Source of the DNA: Companilactobacillus mindensis DSM 14500
Lineage (GTDB): Bacteria > Bacillota > Bacilli > Lactobacillales > Lactobacillaceae
Assembly (NCBI RefSeq): GCF_001434275.1
Contig: NZ_AZEZ01000099.1
Span: forward strand, 34,380-98,379
Length of the DNA stretch: 64,000 nucleotides
Direction of reading: 5' to 3'
The translations under genes were made by a program, and so were the position numbers. Position 1 is the first letter of the stretch. The number at the start of each line of letters is the position of its first letter. The notes below the pieces were generated by a model. It saw nothing but the letters and a program-made list of their open reading frames with translations, was not told the DNA's origin and ran no database searches. Below, piece by piece: positions 47,651-56,044 of this stretch.

Positions 47651-48619
47651 TTATTTTTCTTTGTTAAGTTCATCTTGAGCTTTCTTCATAATGGCATCGA
47701 GATTATCTTTTGAGTCTGTAGGAACTTTACGAACATCAAACTTGATGCCTTCTTTTTCCATAGCCTTGTAAGTATCGATATCATTTTGATCAAAAGCCAA
47801 AACCTTGTTAGGTTGAACTTTACCAACTGAGTGAGCCATTGAACCAACATTGATTGTCTTCAATGGAACTCCTCCGTCAATTGCCTTCTTAGCATCTTGT
47901 GGTGTTTCGAAAAGCAATAGTGCACGTTGACCACCAAAGTGTTTATCATCTTTAGCAATCTTGATCATTTGCTTGATAGGAATAACGTGAGCCTTAACAC
48001 CTGATGGTGCAGCTTGCATAATCATTTGTTTACGCAAATCATCCTTAGCAACGTTATCTGAAACAACAATGATACGTGTAGGATTTGTTGTCTTAGTCCA
48101 AGCAGTAGCAACTTGACCATGCAATAGACGTGTATCAACACGTGCCAAAACATATTCCAATGAGCCTGGTTGACCACCTGTAGGTGCTTGTTTAGAAGCC
48201 TTAGGAGCTTCCTTAGGTTGTAGAGATTCTGGACGAACCTTTACACCATCTTTAGCAGTTTCAATGATGTGAGCAGCAATTTCTTGTGCTGAATTCATTG
48301 ATAGACGTGAAGCATATGCTTCGATCAACATTGGCAAGTTAAGACCAGCAACGATAGCCCACTTGTCTTTGTGTGCTTCGAACAAACCATTAACTTGGTT
48401 AAATGGTGTTCCACCCCATAAGTCAACTAAGAACAAAACTTGTTCTTGATCTTCAAGAGAAGAAACAGCTTCTTCCAATTTTGCCTTGAGATCATCAGGA
48501 CCCATGCTAGGTTGCAATGTAACGGATTGAACATCTTTTTGTTCACCGAAAATCATTGACCCTGACATCTTGATGCCATCAGCAAAGTCACCATGGCTTG
48601 CAATAACAATTCCAACCAT
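47651..48619 (-). CDS. manX: PTS mannose transporter subunit IIAB
   Basis: Fused IIA-IIB phosphotransfer protein, 322 residues. IIA phospho-His9 (IVIASHGDFADG), an Ala/Pro-rich linker at about 130-152, IIB phospho-His167 (VDTRLLHGQVATAW). It takes phosphate from HPr and passes it to the sugar, mainly glucose or mannose. AAGGAGGA precedes the ATG; two cre-like sites lie in the leader. Confidence 0.96.
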   Translation of the reverse strand: MVGIVIASHGDFADGIKMSGSMIFGEQKDVQSVTLQPSMGPDDLKAKLEEAVSSLEDQEQVLFLVDLWGGTPFNQVNGLFEAHKDKWAIVAGLNLPMLIEAYASRLSMNSAQEIAAHIIETAKDGVKVRPESLQPKEAPKASKQAPTGGQPGSLEYVLARVDTRLLHGQVATAWTKTTNPTRIIVVSDNVAKDDLRKQMIMQAAPSGVKAHVIPIKQMIKIAKDDKHFGGQRALLLFETPQDAKKAIDGGVPLKTINVGSMAHSVGKVQPNKVLAFDQNDIDTYKAMEKEGIKFDVRKVPTDSKDNLDAIMKKAQDELNKEK

Positions 48620-48646
48620 GTTTAATCCTCCTTTATTTTTCTGTCA

Positions 48647-48660
48647 TTAAAGCGCTTACT
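48647..48660. promoter_or_regulatory. cre-like CcpA site 1 before manX
   Basis: TTAAAGCGCTTACT agrees with the palindromic cre consensus TGWAANCGNTNWCA at most positions; it lies about 30 nt upstream of the manX start. Confidence 0.5.
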
Positions 48661-48707
48661 TTGACCACCCATTATGGCCGAATTGACAAAAATAGAATAA
48701 TTTCGAA

Positions 48708-48721
48708 ATAAATCGCTTTAA
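48708..48721. promoter_or_regulatory. cre-like CcpA site 2 before manX
   Basis: ATAAATCGCTTTAA matches 11 of 14 consensus cre positions and lies about 90 nt upstream of manX. Confidence 0.45.
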
Positions 48722-49274
48722 TAGAGCTCACCCTTCATGTGAACCCTTACATAATATCATTTTTTCAGAAAAAAAACAGCTCTTTTAAAAAAAAGTAATA
48801 GTAATAAATAAAAATGATTTTGCACTTTTGATATAACTTTTTTAATTCATTTTTCAAGCTTCTCCGCCTTCAAAAGCGACTACCAAGGCAACATGTTTAG
48901 ATAAAAGATCAGCCTTTGAGAGACTAAAATAGAACATTTTTTTACGGTTAATTCAGTGACTTGTGACGACTGAAAGGGATTCATAGCTTTTAGTATTTTC
49001 AGCCGTTTTCGGGTTTAATTCCTTTTATACCAGCATTTTCAATTTAGTTAAAAAAGCTACGACGATTTTGAAAATATTTTTTCACATGTTACTTCCGCGT
49101 AACATTCTGTTACATGGGGTTGATGAATTTGTCGATATGAAAAGTGATAAATCAATCGGACTTCATTTTCCTGAAACTGGTAGGTACCAATTTGCATAGA
49201 CCTTTTTCCCCAAATAAATATTTTTTATTTTTTTGTTAAATTACTAAAACGGTTTCATTTTTGGAGAATTTAAC

Positions 49275-49330
49275 CAAAAAAATAGTTCAAATTCCGTTGA
49301 TTATTTTTATCAATTCGGAATTTGAACTAT
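49275..49330 (-). terminator. intrinsic terminator of the HxlR regulator gene
   Basis: ATAGTTCAAATTCCG pairs with CGGAATTTGAACTAT around a 19-nt loop, then seven T on the minus strand. Confidence 0.88.
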
Positions 49331-49687
49331 CTATAATTCGGCTTCTTCAATTGTTGAATGTTGTTGATTGTACGAGTTGCCCCACTTCTCCATTGCCAAT
49401 ATCACTGGCTCCAAACTCTTGCCAAAGTCTGTCATTTGATAATCCGTACTCAAAGGCTTAGTTTGATAAATATTTTTTTGAATCAGGCCGTCCTGTTCCA
49501 ATTCATGCAGTTGTAGGGCCAACATTCTTTGCGAACAGTCTTTTAGGTCCCGATGCAATTGTCCAAAATGACAAGTTTTTTCCTTTAGTAAGTGATATAA
49601 GATCACGCTTTTCCACTTGCCCGAAATAAATTGCAATGTACTTTCCACCGGACAGCCCGCCTGACAATCATAAACACGTCTCGTCAT
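49331..49687 (-). CDS. HxlR family transcriptional regulator
   Basis: A 118-residue winged-helix regulator. The N-terminal CQAGCPVE (C8 and C12) and FISGKWKSVILYHL are typical; single conserved cysteines in this family (YodB, HypR) sense quinones or oxidants. It is divergent from the oxidoreductase gene at 49812, with 124 bp between, so it probably controls that gene. AAGGAG precedes the ATG. Confidence 0.9.
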   Translation of the reverse strand: MTRRVYDCQAGCPVESTLQFISGKWKSVILYHLLKEKTCHFGQLHRDLKDCSQRMLALQLHELEQDGLIQKNIYQTKPLSTDYQMTDFGKSLEPVILAMEKWGNSYNQQHSTIEEAEL

Positions 49688-49811
49688 AAAAATCTCCTTG
49701 TTGGTTAATTATTTATCTGGCTACTGAATTTTTTGTAACTAATTACAAATATTACAGAATTGTACTTTTCCCCCATTGCTTTATGCTGATTTCGAAAGGA
49801 AGTTATCAATT

Positions 49812-50828
49812 ATGAAAGCTATTGGTTTTACAGAATCTCTACCTATTAATAGTCCCAAAAGTTTTGAAGAATTCGAATTGCCAACTCCTACACCTAAAGG
49901 ACACGACTTGCTCGTAAAAATTCAAGGAGTCTCAGTGAACCCGGTCGATGTCTTTGTTCGTCGTGGCAGTCGTTCCAAATTAAAACAGCCGAAAATTATC
50001 GGTTGGGATGCTGTTGGAATAGTGCAAGCAGTCGGTGAGTCAGTAACCTTATTCAAACCTGGTGAACAAGTCTTTTATGCTGGTTCCTTTAAACGTCCCG
50101 GCAGCGATGCAGAATATCAATTAGTTGATGAACGTATTACTGGCAAAGCCCCCAAACATTTATCGATTGCAGAAATTGCTGCAATGCCATTAACTTCGTT
50201 GACTGCTTGGGAAGCTCTCTTTGAACAGCTGGAAATTGACCCTGAGAATAAAGTCGACAATCAGTCACGGACTATTTTGATTATCAACGGATCTGGTGGC
50301 GTTGGCTCTATTGCAACTCAATTGGCACATTGGGCCAACTTAAAAGTTATTGCCTCGGCATCACGTCCTGAAACGATTCAATGGACCAAAGAACACGGAG
50401 CAGATTTGACAGTAAATCACCGTAAGGACCTAGTGAATGAAGTCCACAACTTAGGCTATCAATACGTTGATTATATCTTAGAACTAAATGATCTCGATGG
50501 CCATTGGAACGAAATGGCCGAATTAATCAAGCCTAGTGGCCGCATCGCTTCGATCACCGAGAACCGTCGACCAATCAATTTGAAAAAGTTAACTACTAAG
50601 CGTGCTAAATTTGCTTGGGAATGGATGTACTCCAAATCATACTATCAAACACCCGATATGATCACTCAACATCAAATTCTCAATCGCATCGCCGCTTTGT
50701 TGGATCAACATATTATTCAATCGACTATGACTCAAGCCCTTCAACCTATTAACGTCGATAATCTCAAAAAAGCCCACCAATTAGTGGAGACAAATCACAT
50801 GATCGGCAAAGTCGTGATTCACAACTAA
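49812..50828 (+). CDS. zinc-type alcohol dehydrogenase-like / quinone oxidoreductase family protein
   Basis: A 338-residue medium-chain dehydrogenase/reductase. GroES-like domain with NPVDVFVRRG, then the NADPH-binding IINGSGGVGSIATQLAH (about 156-172). Catalytic zinc ligands are absent, placing it with zinc-free quinone/enone reductases. ATG at 49812 is supported by AAAGGAAG. Pairing with a divergent HxlR regulator suggests a response to electrophiles or quinones. Confidence 0.88.
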   Translation: MKAIGFTESLPINSPKSFEEFELPTPTPKGHDLLVKIQGVSVNPVDVFVRRGSRSKLKQPKIIGWDAVGIVQAVGESVTLFKPGEQVFYAGSFKRPGSDAEYQLVDERITGKAPKHLSIAEIAAMPLTSLTAWEALFEQLEIDPENKVDNQSRTILIINGSGGVGSIATQLAHWANLKVIASASRPETIQWTKEHGADLTVNHRKDLVNEVHNLGYQYVDYILELNDLDGHWNEMAELIKPSGRIASITENRRPINLKKLTTKRAKFAWEWMYSKSYYQTPDMITQHQILNRIAALLDQHIIQSTMTQALQPINVDNLKKAHQLVETNHMIGKVVIHN

Positions 50829-50889
50829 ACAGTATCATAATTGATTATTAGCACTAACGTAAAAAATACTCCAACTCCAGAAAAACCAA

Positions 50890-51293
50890 ATGGGCAAGAT
50901 AACCCTAAAGAAATGGTTCTTTTTCAACTTTGGTTACAGACAATTATTTAGATATACTAATAGGCCATCCAAAAATCAGCTGGATGACCCATTTTTAGTA
51001 TTATCGTAAATAAAATATCGAATCATTAAATTTAAAATTTTAACACTACTAATGTAAAACAAATAAAAAACCAACTAGTCTGGAATGAAATTCTGGTGGA
51101 CTCTCACGTGGTAGTCTCTTGGCTGGCGGTCCTTTGCCAGGTTAGAGACAGACAAGCTTAGAGACAATTCGAACTGTAATTAGCTCTAAGTTGCTCTCAC
51201 TGCGTTCCAGCGTCCACCAGAATTTCATGGAAGACGGCAGTGAACAACCAAACTTGAAAAAGAACCAAAGAAATCAAGTTATCTTGCCCATTT
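50890..51293 (+). repeat. full-length structured repeat R1, copy E (404 bp)
   Basis: Same length and order as copy D in opposite orientation. Outer arms start AAATGGGCAAGATAAC (50890-50905) and end with its exact complement (51278-51293), then the family block TGGTTCTTTTTCAA. A hairpin is at 50965-50991. Core 51078-51235: GTCT/AGAC, GGA/GGA loop, 16-bp P1 (51085-51100 with 51213-51228), P2, and P3 CAA-bulge-CTTAGAG/CTCTAAGTTG. It occupies most of the 50829-51595 gap. Confidence 0.83.
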
Positions 51294-51370
51294 TAATTTT
51301 GGTTGAACTAACAATCGTAATCCCAAGCTAAGCTATAACTCACTATTAGTTTCAATCTAATATACAACAT

Positions 51371-51390
51371 TCAAATTGGTCTACCTAAAT
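51371..51390. promoter_or_regulatory. NagR/GntR-like half-operator upstream of panE
   Basis: TTCAAATTGGTCTAC is identical to a 15-base stretch before nagE (55814-55828). It lies about 205 bp upstream of panE. Shared sequence is clear; operator function is inferred. Confidence 0.35.
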
Positions 51391-51595
51391 TAAATAAACC
51401 GATCAATTATCAAAAGTTTACATTCATGATTCGATCAATGGAATTCTTTCATAACCACCCAAACTTTTCATAATCAAAATTCATTACAAAATTGATTTTC
51501 GAAATCAGTTTTTTTCGTTATTTCTTAATTATTTGTAGCTTTTTTCACAATAATCTGAGTATAATAAAGTTGCAGAAAATTTAAGGAGGAAAACT

Positions 51596-52534
51596 ATGAA
51601 AATAATTATCGCAGGTGCGGGTGCCATGGGTAGCCGCTTTGGAATCATGCTTCACAAAGGTGGCAACGACGTTACTCTAGTCGACGGTTGGCCAGATCAC
51701 GTCAATGCTATCAAGGAAAATGGTTTAAAGGCAAACTTCAACGGTGAGGATATCACAGTCAACATCCCCGTTATGCTTCAATCTGAAATCAGTGCTGGTG
51801 AAAAGGCTGATTTAATTATATTATTCACTAAATCAATGCAATTGGATAAGATGTTGCAAGACGTCAAACCACTGATTGCTCCTGAAACAAAAATCCTTTG
51901 TCTGTTGAATGGTATTGGTCATGAAGATACCATCGAAAAGTACATTCCAATGGAAAATATCTTCATTGGTAACACTATGTGGACAGCTGGTCTAGTTGGT
52001 CCTGGTCAAGTTAAATTATTCGGAAGCGGTTCAGTTGAACTACAAAATCTTGGTAAGAACCAAGAAGATAGTGCTAAGCAATTAGCTCAAGTGCTTTCTG
52101 ATTCTGGCTTGAATGCTAAGTATTCTGACAACATTCACTATTCGATCTATCGTAAAGCTTGTGTTAACGGAACTATGAACTGTCTCTGTTCAATCCTTGA
52201 CGTCAACATGGCTGAATTCGGTGCTACTAAACCAGCTCACGATATCGTCGTTACAGTTGTTAACGAATTTGCTGCCGTTGCTAAGCACGAAGGCGTTGAT
52301 CTAGACGTCAAAGAAGTCGTTGAACATGTTGAATCATGCTTTGATCCTGAAACAATCGGTAAACACTACCCTTCAATGTATCAAGATTTAATTAATAATC
52401 ACCGTCTTACAGAAATCGATTACATCAACGGCGCCGTAGCACGTAAAGGTAAAAAATACGGCATCCCTACTCCATACTGTGACCTATTGACACAATTAAT
52501 TCATTGCAAAGAAGACATTCTTGAGGCAAAATAA
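51596..52534 (+). CDS. panE: ketopantoate reductase family protein
   Basis: A 312-residue NADP-dependent 2-dehydropantoate 2-reductase. N-terminal Rossmann GAGAMGSRFG at 7-16, the catalytic lysine helix (IYRKACVNGTMNCLCSI), and the C-terminal ApbA domain. It makes pantoate for coenzyme A, but many lactobacilli use such enzymes on other 2-ketoacids, and no other pan genes are adjacent. AAGGAGG precedes the ATG. Operon with the following PTS gene (39 bp apart) hints at a different, sugar-acid related substrate. Confidence 0.87.
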   Translation: MKIIIAGAGAMGSRFGIMLHKGGNDVTLVDGWPDHVNAIKENGLKANFNGEDITVNIPVMLQSEISAGEKADLIILFTKSMQLDKMLQDVKPLIAPETKILCLLNGIGHEDTIEKYIPMENIFIGNTMWTAGLVGPGQVKLFGSGSVELQNLGKNQEDSAKQLAQVLSDSGLNAKYSDNIHYSIYRKACVNGTMNCLCSILDVNMAEFGATKPAHDIVVTVVNEFAAVAKHEGVDLDVKEVVEHVESCFDPETIGKHYPSMYQDLINNHRLTEIDYINGAVARKGKKYGIPTPYCDLLTQLIHCKEDILEAK

Positions 52535-52572
52535 TAAAAATATTATTTTAGGTCATAGGGGGGATTATTATT

Positions 52573-53610
52573 ATGAATAAAAAATTAACGGCCAAAATAT
52601 TTTTAAACAAAGTTCTATCAGGAACCGCAACCGGAATCATTATCGGATTGATTCCCAATGCTGTTTTAGCTGCTATCTTGAAATTGTTCGGTAACAATCC
52701 TTTTGCTCTTGCAATCGGGCAAATGGCGATCATCTTCCAATTAGGAACACCACTTTTGATTGGGGCTTTGATTGCTTTACAATTTGAATTCAAACCAATG
52801 CCAATGATGGTCGTTGGTGGAGCCGCCTTTGTCGGTTCCGGAGTTATTAAGTTCGACGCCAAAGCTCAAGCCTATATCGGAGCTGGTACGGGTGACATCA
52901 TCAATACTATGCTGACAGCTGCGATTGCCGTCGGCCTGATCCTTTTGATCGATGACAAATTCGGTTCAGTTGCCATTGTTTTAACGCCAATCGTCGTTGG
53001 TGTCGGAGCTGTTTTGATCGGGTTCTACTTATACCCATACGTTACCGATATTACTAAAGCTATCGGAGATGGAATCAACTCTTTCACTAACTTACAGCCA
53101 ATTCTAATGTGTATCTTGATCAGTTGTGCATTTGCCACTTTGATCATCTCACCTATTTCAACCGTTGCTATCGGTATGGCTATTCAGTTGAAAGGTATTT
53201 CTGCCGGTGCTGCTGCTATGGGTGTGGCTGCTACGACTATCGTCTTAGTTGTCAACTCATGGAAGATCAACAAACCTGGTGTTACCATTGCGATTGCTTT
53301 GGGCGCTATGAAGATGATGATGCCTAACCTCTTTAGAAAACCTATTATCTTAGTACCTTGCTTGATCACTGCTGCTGTTTCAGCAATTCCAGTTGCTCTC
53401 TTCAGCATCTCAGGTACACCGGCCTCAGCTGGTTTCGGTTTAGTTGGTTTAGTTGGACCTTTGGCTTCAATGGAAGCTGGACTCAATGTGATCTTACTTT
53501 TGATCAGTTGGCTTTTAGTCCCAGTTGTTGTGGCTTTGGCTCTTCAATTCTTACTAGAAAAGATCTTGCATCTATACAACCGTAAAGATGTCTTTGAATT
53601 CTTAGGTTAA
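52573..53610 (+). CDS. PTS transporter subunit IIC, PfoR-type (PTS_EIIC_2)
   Basis: A 345-residue membrane protein with about nine hydrophobic segments. It resembles the COG3641/PTS_EIIC_2 group, which includes PfoR of Clostridium. These proteins usually lack IIA and IIB domains, as here, and transport substrates are unknown. Segments such as GAGTGDIINTMLTAAIAV and SISGTPASAGFGLVG are typical. GGGGGGA precedes the ATG. Co-transcribed with panE. Confidence 0.83.
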   Translation: MNKKLTAKIFLNKVLSGTATGIIIGLIPNAVLAAILKLFGNNPFALAIGQMAIIFQLGTPLLIGALIALQFEFKPMPMMVVGGAAFVGSGVIKFDAKAQAYIGAGTGDIINTMLTAAIAVGLILLIDDKFGSVAIVLTPIVVGVGAVLIGFYLYPYVTDITKAIGDGINSFTNLQPILMCILISCAFATLIISPISTVAIGMAIQLKGISAGAAAMGVAATTIVLVVNSWKINKPGVTIAIALGAMKMMMPNLFRKPIILVPCLITAAVSAIPVALFSISGTPASAGFGLVGLVGPLASMEAGLNVILLLISWLLVPVVVALALQFLLEKILHLYNRKDVFEFLG

Positions 53611-53616
53611 AATCAA

Positions 53617-53656
53617 TAAAAAAAGGCTATCGAGATTAATTCTCGGTGGCCTTTTT
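53617..53656. terminator. bidirectional terminator between the PfoR-type gene and nagE
   Basis: AAAAGGCTATCGAG pairs with CTCGGTGGCCTTTT (wobble), A-run before, T-run after; genes are convergent. Confidence 0.85.
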
Positions 53657-53682
53657 ACGTGAGTTATGAAGGGTGAAATCTA

Positions 53683-55665
53683 TTATTTTGTTGTCACTCT
53701 AACAACTTCTGTATCTAATTGAACATCTTTATCCAAAACATTGTATTTCATGTAAGCAACACTTGGCATATTAGTTACAATAACCATCATGTCAGTCTTC
53801 TTACCGGCATTAGTGATTTTTTCTAGATCAACTTGAGCTAATTGGTCACCATGTTTGATTTCTTGGCCATCTGTGACCTTGAGATCAAATGGTTCACCTT
53901 TAAGCTGAACGGTATCGATTCCCATGTGAACTAGAACTTCCAAACCATTAGCTGTCTTGATACCCAGTGCATGCTTAGTTGGGAAAATCGTTTCGATCGT
54001 ACCATCAACTGGTGAAACGATCTTGCCATCACTTGGAATTACCGCATAGCCATCACCGAGCATCTTTTGAGCAAAGGTTGGATCAGAGACTTTTTCGATA
54101 TCCTCAAGATGACCATTGGCCACACTGTAAAAGGTATCTGTCTCACCTGATTTAACATCGCTTGCTGGTTCTGACTTAACTGTTGTTTCTTCTTTAGCAT
54201 CACTAGAAGTTACAGCAGCGTTTTCGGCAAAGAGTTTCTTCAAAGCATCGGCTACGAATTGTACTTCAGTACCGACAACAATGTGAATATTAACTTTATC
54301 CAAAACATTAACTCCGGCAACACCGGCATTCATAATTTGCGACTTGTTGATCTTGCCAGTATCTTTCAACTGCAAACGCAAACGAGTCGTACAGTTATCG
54401 ATCACACTAATATTATCGTGTCCACCGATACCTGCGTAAACTTTTTTAGCCATGACCATATACTTGTCATCAGTATCTGAAGTAGCAACTTCTTCAACTG
54501 GTGCAGAGGCATTAGTATCAACCGGTTCACGACCAGGAGTCATCAAATTAAATTTCTTAATAGCAAAATCAAATCCAAAGTAATAAATAACTGCCATGAC
54601 CAACCCTTGAACTAATAACATATAAGGTTTATTAGCAATCGGCATGTGGAAACTCAAAATATAATCAACTAATCCCGCACTGAAGGTAAATCCAGCTGTC
54701 CAGTGCATGAAAGCTGCAAAAGCCATTGATAATCCAGTGAAAATAGCGTGGATAACATAAAGTGGCCAAGCGACGAACATAAATGAGAATTCCAAAGGTT
54801 CAGTAACACCCGTGAAGAATGAGGCGAAAGCTCCAGCTAGCATCAAACCAGCAGTAGTCTTCTTGTGCTCTGGCAAAGCGTTACGATAAATTGCCAAGGC
54901 ACCAGCAGGTAAACCGAACATCATAACTGGGAAGTAACCAGCCAAGTACATACCTGTAACACCCTTAGTTCCCTTATTGGCCCAGAAATTACCGATATCA
55001 TTAATACCAGCAATATTGAATTCAAAGACTTGATTCAAAGCTTGGTGCAATCCAGTTGGAATCAACAATCGGTTGAAGAATCCAAATAGTCCTGCCCCGA
55101 TCCAACCAAGGTTGACAATAAATTTACCAAATGCAATCAATGCATTATAAAGTACTGGCCAAACAAATAGCAAAACCACTGAAACGAGTAGCATTGTCAA
55201 AGTAGCTAAGATTGGCACCAATCTTTTACCACTAAAGAATGACAAAGCCATTGGCAATTTTGTTTCGTGAAAACGGTCAAATAAAGCAGCCGCAATCAAA
55301 CCAGCTACGATACCAATAAAGACGTTACCCGCAATCGCATTGAAAGCTGGATCAATTGCTCCGACCTTAATTCCCTTTAATAAAGCGACTTGTTTTGGTG
55401 CTAAGACAAATGTTGGTACGATATAAGCTACGACCCCGGCCATAGCTGAGGCGCCATCTTTGGTTTTGGCCATTCCGATCGACAAACCAACCGCAAATAA
55501 CAAAGCCAATTGACTGAGGATGGCTGTTCCGCCGACTTGCAAGAACTGGGCTAAACCCCAATTCTGTGGAAGCCAGTGCCCAATACCTTCAAGTAACGCA
55601 GCTGCCGGAAGTACAGCAACTGGCAATTGAAGCGAACGGCCCATCCGTTGGAAATATGTTTTCAT
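53683..55665 (-). CDS. nagE: PTS N-acetylglucosamine transporter subunit IICBA
   Basis: A 660-residue fused PTS protein: IIC (about 1-385; GVTEPLEFSFMFVAWPLYVIHA and YFGFDFAIKKFNLMTPGRE, wording closest to N-acetylglucosamine transporters), IIB with phospho-Cys425 (IDNCTTRLRL), then a linker and IIA with phospho-His580 (LVHMGIDT). All phosphotransfer residues are intact. GGGAGG precedes the ATG. cre and NagR-like sites upstream support the sugar assignment; glucosides are the alternative. Confidence 0.88.
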   Translation of the reverse strand: MKTYFQRMGRSLQLPVAVLPAAALLEGIGHWLPQNWGLAQFLQVGGTAILSQLALLFAVGLSIGMAKTKDGASAMAGVVAYIVPTFVLAPKQVALLKGIKVGAIDPAFNAIAGNVFIGIVAGLIAAALFDRFHETKLPMALSFFSGKRLVPILATLTMLLVSVVLLFVWPVLYNALIAFGKFIVNLGWIGAGLFGFFNRLLIPTGLHQALNQVFEFNIAGINDIGNFWANKGTKGVTGMYLAGYFPVMMFGLPAGALAIYRNALPEHKKTTAGLMLAGAFASFFTGVTEPLEFSFMFVAWPLYVIHAIFTGLSMAFAAFMHWTAGFTFSAGLVDYILSFHMPIANKPYMLLVQGLVMAVIYYFGFDFAIKKFNLMTPGREPVDTNASAPVEEVATSDTDDKYMVMAKKVYAGIGGHDNISVIDNCTTRLRLQLKDTGKINKSQIMNAGVAGVNVLDKVNIHIVVGTEVQFVADALKKLFAENAAVTSSDAKEETTVKSEPASDVKSGETDTFYSVANGHLEDIEKVSDPTFAQKMLGDGYAVIPSDGKIVSPVDGTIETIFPTKHALGIKTANGLEVLVHMGIDTVQLKGEPFDLKVTDGQEIKHGDQLAQVDLEKITNAGKKTDMMVIVTNMPSVAYMKYNVLDKDVQLDTEVVRVTTK

Positions 55666-55775
55666 TTTTCCATTTTCCTCCCTAGTTTTAAGATAATTCT
55701 TTAACGAATCCGATAATACTGGTATACATTCAAAACTGCAATAGTTTTTTAAAATTTATAACGTTATGAAAGACA

Positions 55776-55789
55776 TTGAAGTGCTTTCA
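55776..55789. promoter_or_regulatory. cre-like CcpA site before nagE
   Basis: TTGAAGTGCTTTCA matches 11 of 14 positions of an ideal cre palindrome (TGAAAGCGCTTTCA), about 110 bp upstream of nagE. Confidence 0.5.
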
Positions 55790-55796
55790 ATGTTCA

Positions 55797-55833
55797 ATTG
55801 GACTAGATAGGTTTCAAATTGGTCTACTCCATG
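55797..55833. promoter_or_regulatory. NagR/YvoA-like operator pair before nagE
   Basis: ATTGGACTAGATAGGT and ATTGGTCTACTCCATG, 5 bp apart, each resemble the GntR-type ATTGGTATAGACCAAT box at about 10-11 of 16 positions. This fits amino-sugar control of nagE. Confidence 0.5.
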
Positions 55834-56044
55834 TATTAGTTATTATTATAAAAAACTAATCATTATATTAATATTGACTTAATACTTGCTTTCTGATAAA
55901 TTATTACTACCGACAAATAAGGAGAACACTTTAACTGAAAACGAATCTTATATATTTCTTATATCGTATCCGCCGCTGACCTGCACATTACTTTCAATAG
56001 CAATGCGCTTTTTTTAAACCCTAAAAACAACGAGGAGAGATTAT

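Larger units (their letters stand above)
48620..49274. other. long leader/intergenic region upstream of manX
   Basis: No gene is seen. The minus strand carries two cre-like sites near manX and a possible TATTAT -10 near 48755-48760, which would leave a leader of about 130 nt. The distal half is AT-rich with short inverted repeats and no recognisable element. I found no sigma-54 (GG-N10-GC) promoter at proper spacing. Confidence 0.55.
55666..56044. other. divergent regulatory region between nagE and the P-type ATPase
   Basis: 379 bp without a gene. It holds the cre and NagR-like sites near nagE and, on the plus strand at about 55983-56016, an imperfect hairpin GCACATT.../...AATGCGC followed by T7 that could attenuate transcription of the ATPase. 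I do not recognise a known riboswitch here. Confidence 0.5.

Noticed and set aside
49180..49200. Possible sigma-54 promoter near the mannose PTS (GG...TTTGC)
   Set aside because: Spacing between GG and GC is 9 rather than 10, and it faces away from manX.
55920..56016. Possible yybP-ykoY manganese riboswitch before the ATPase
   Set aside because: The required GGGGAGUAGC element is absent.
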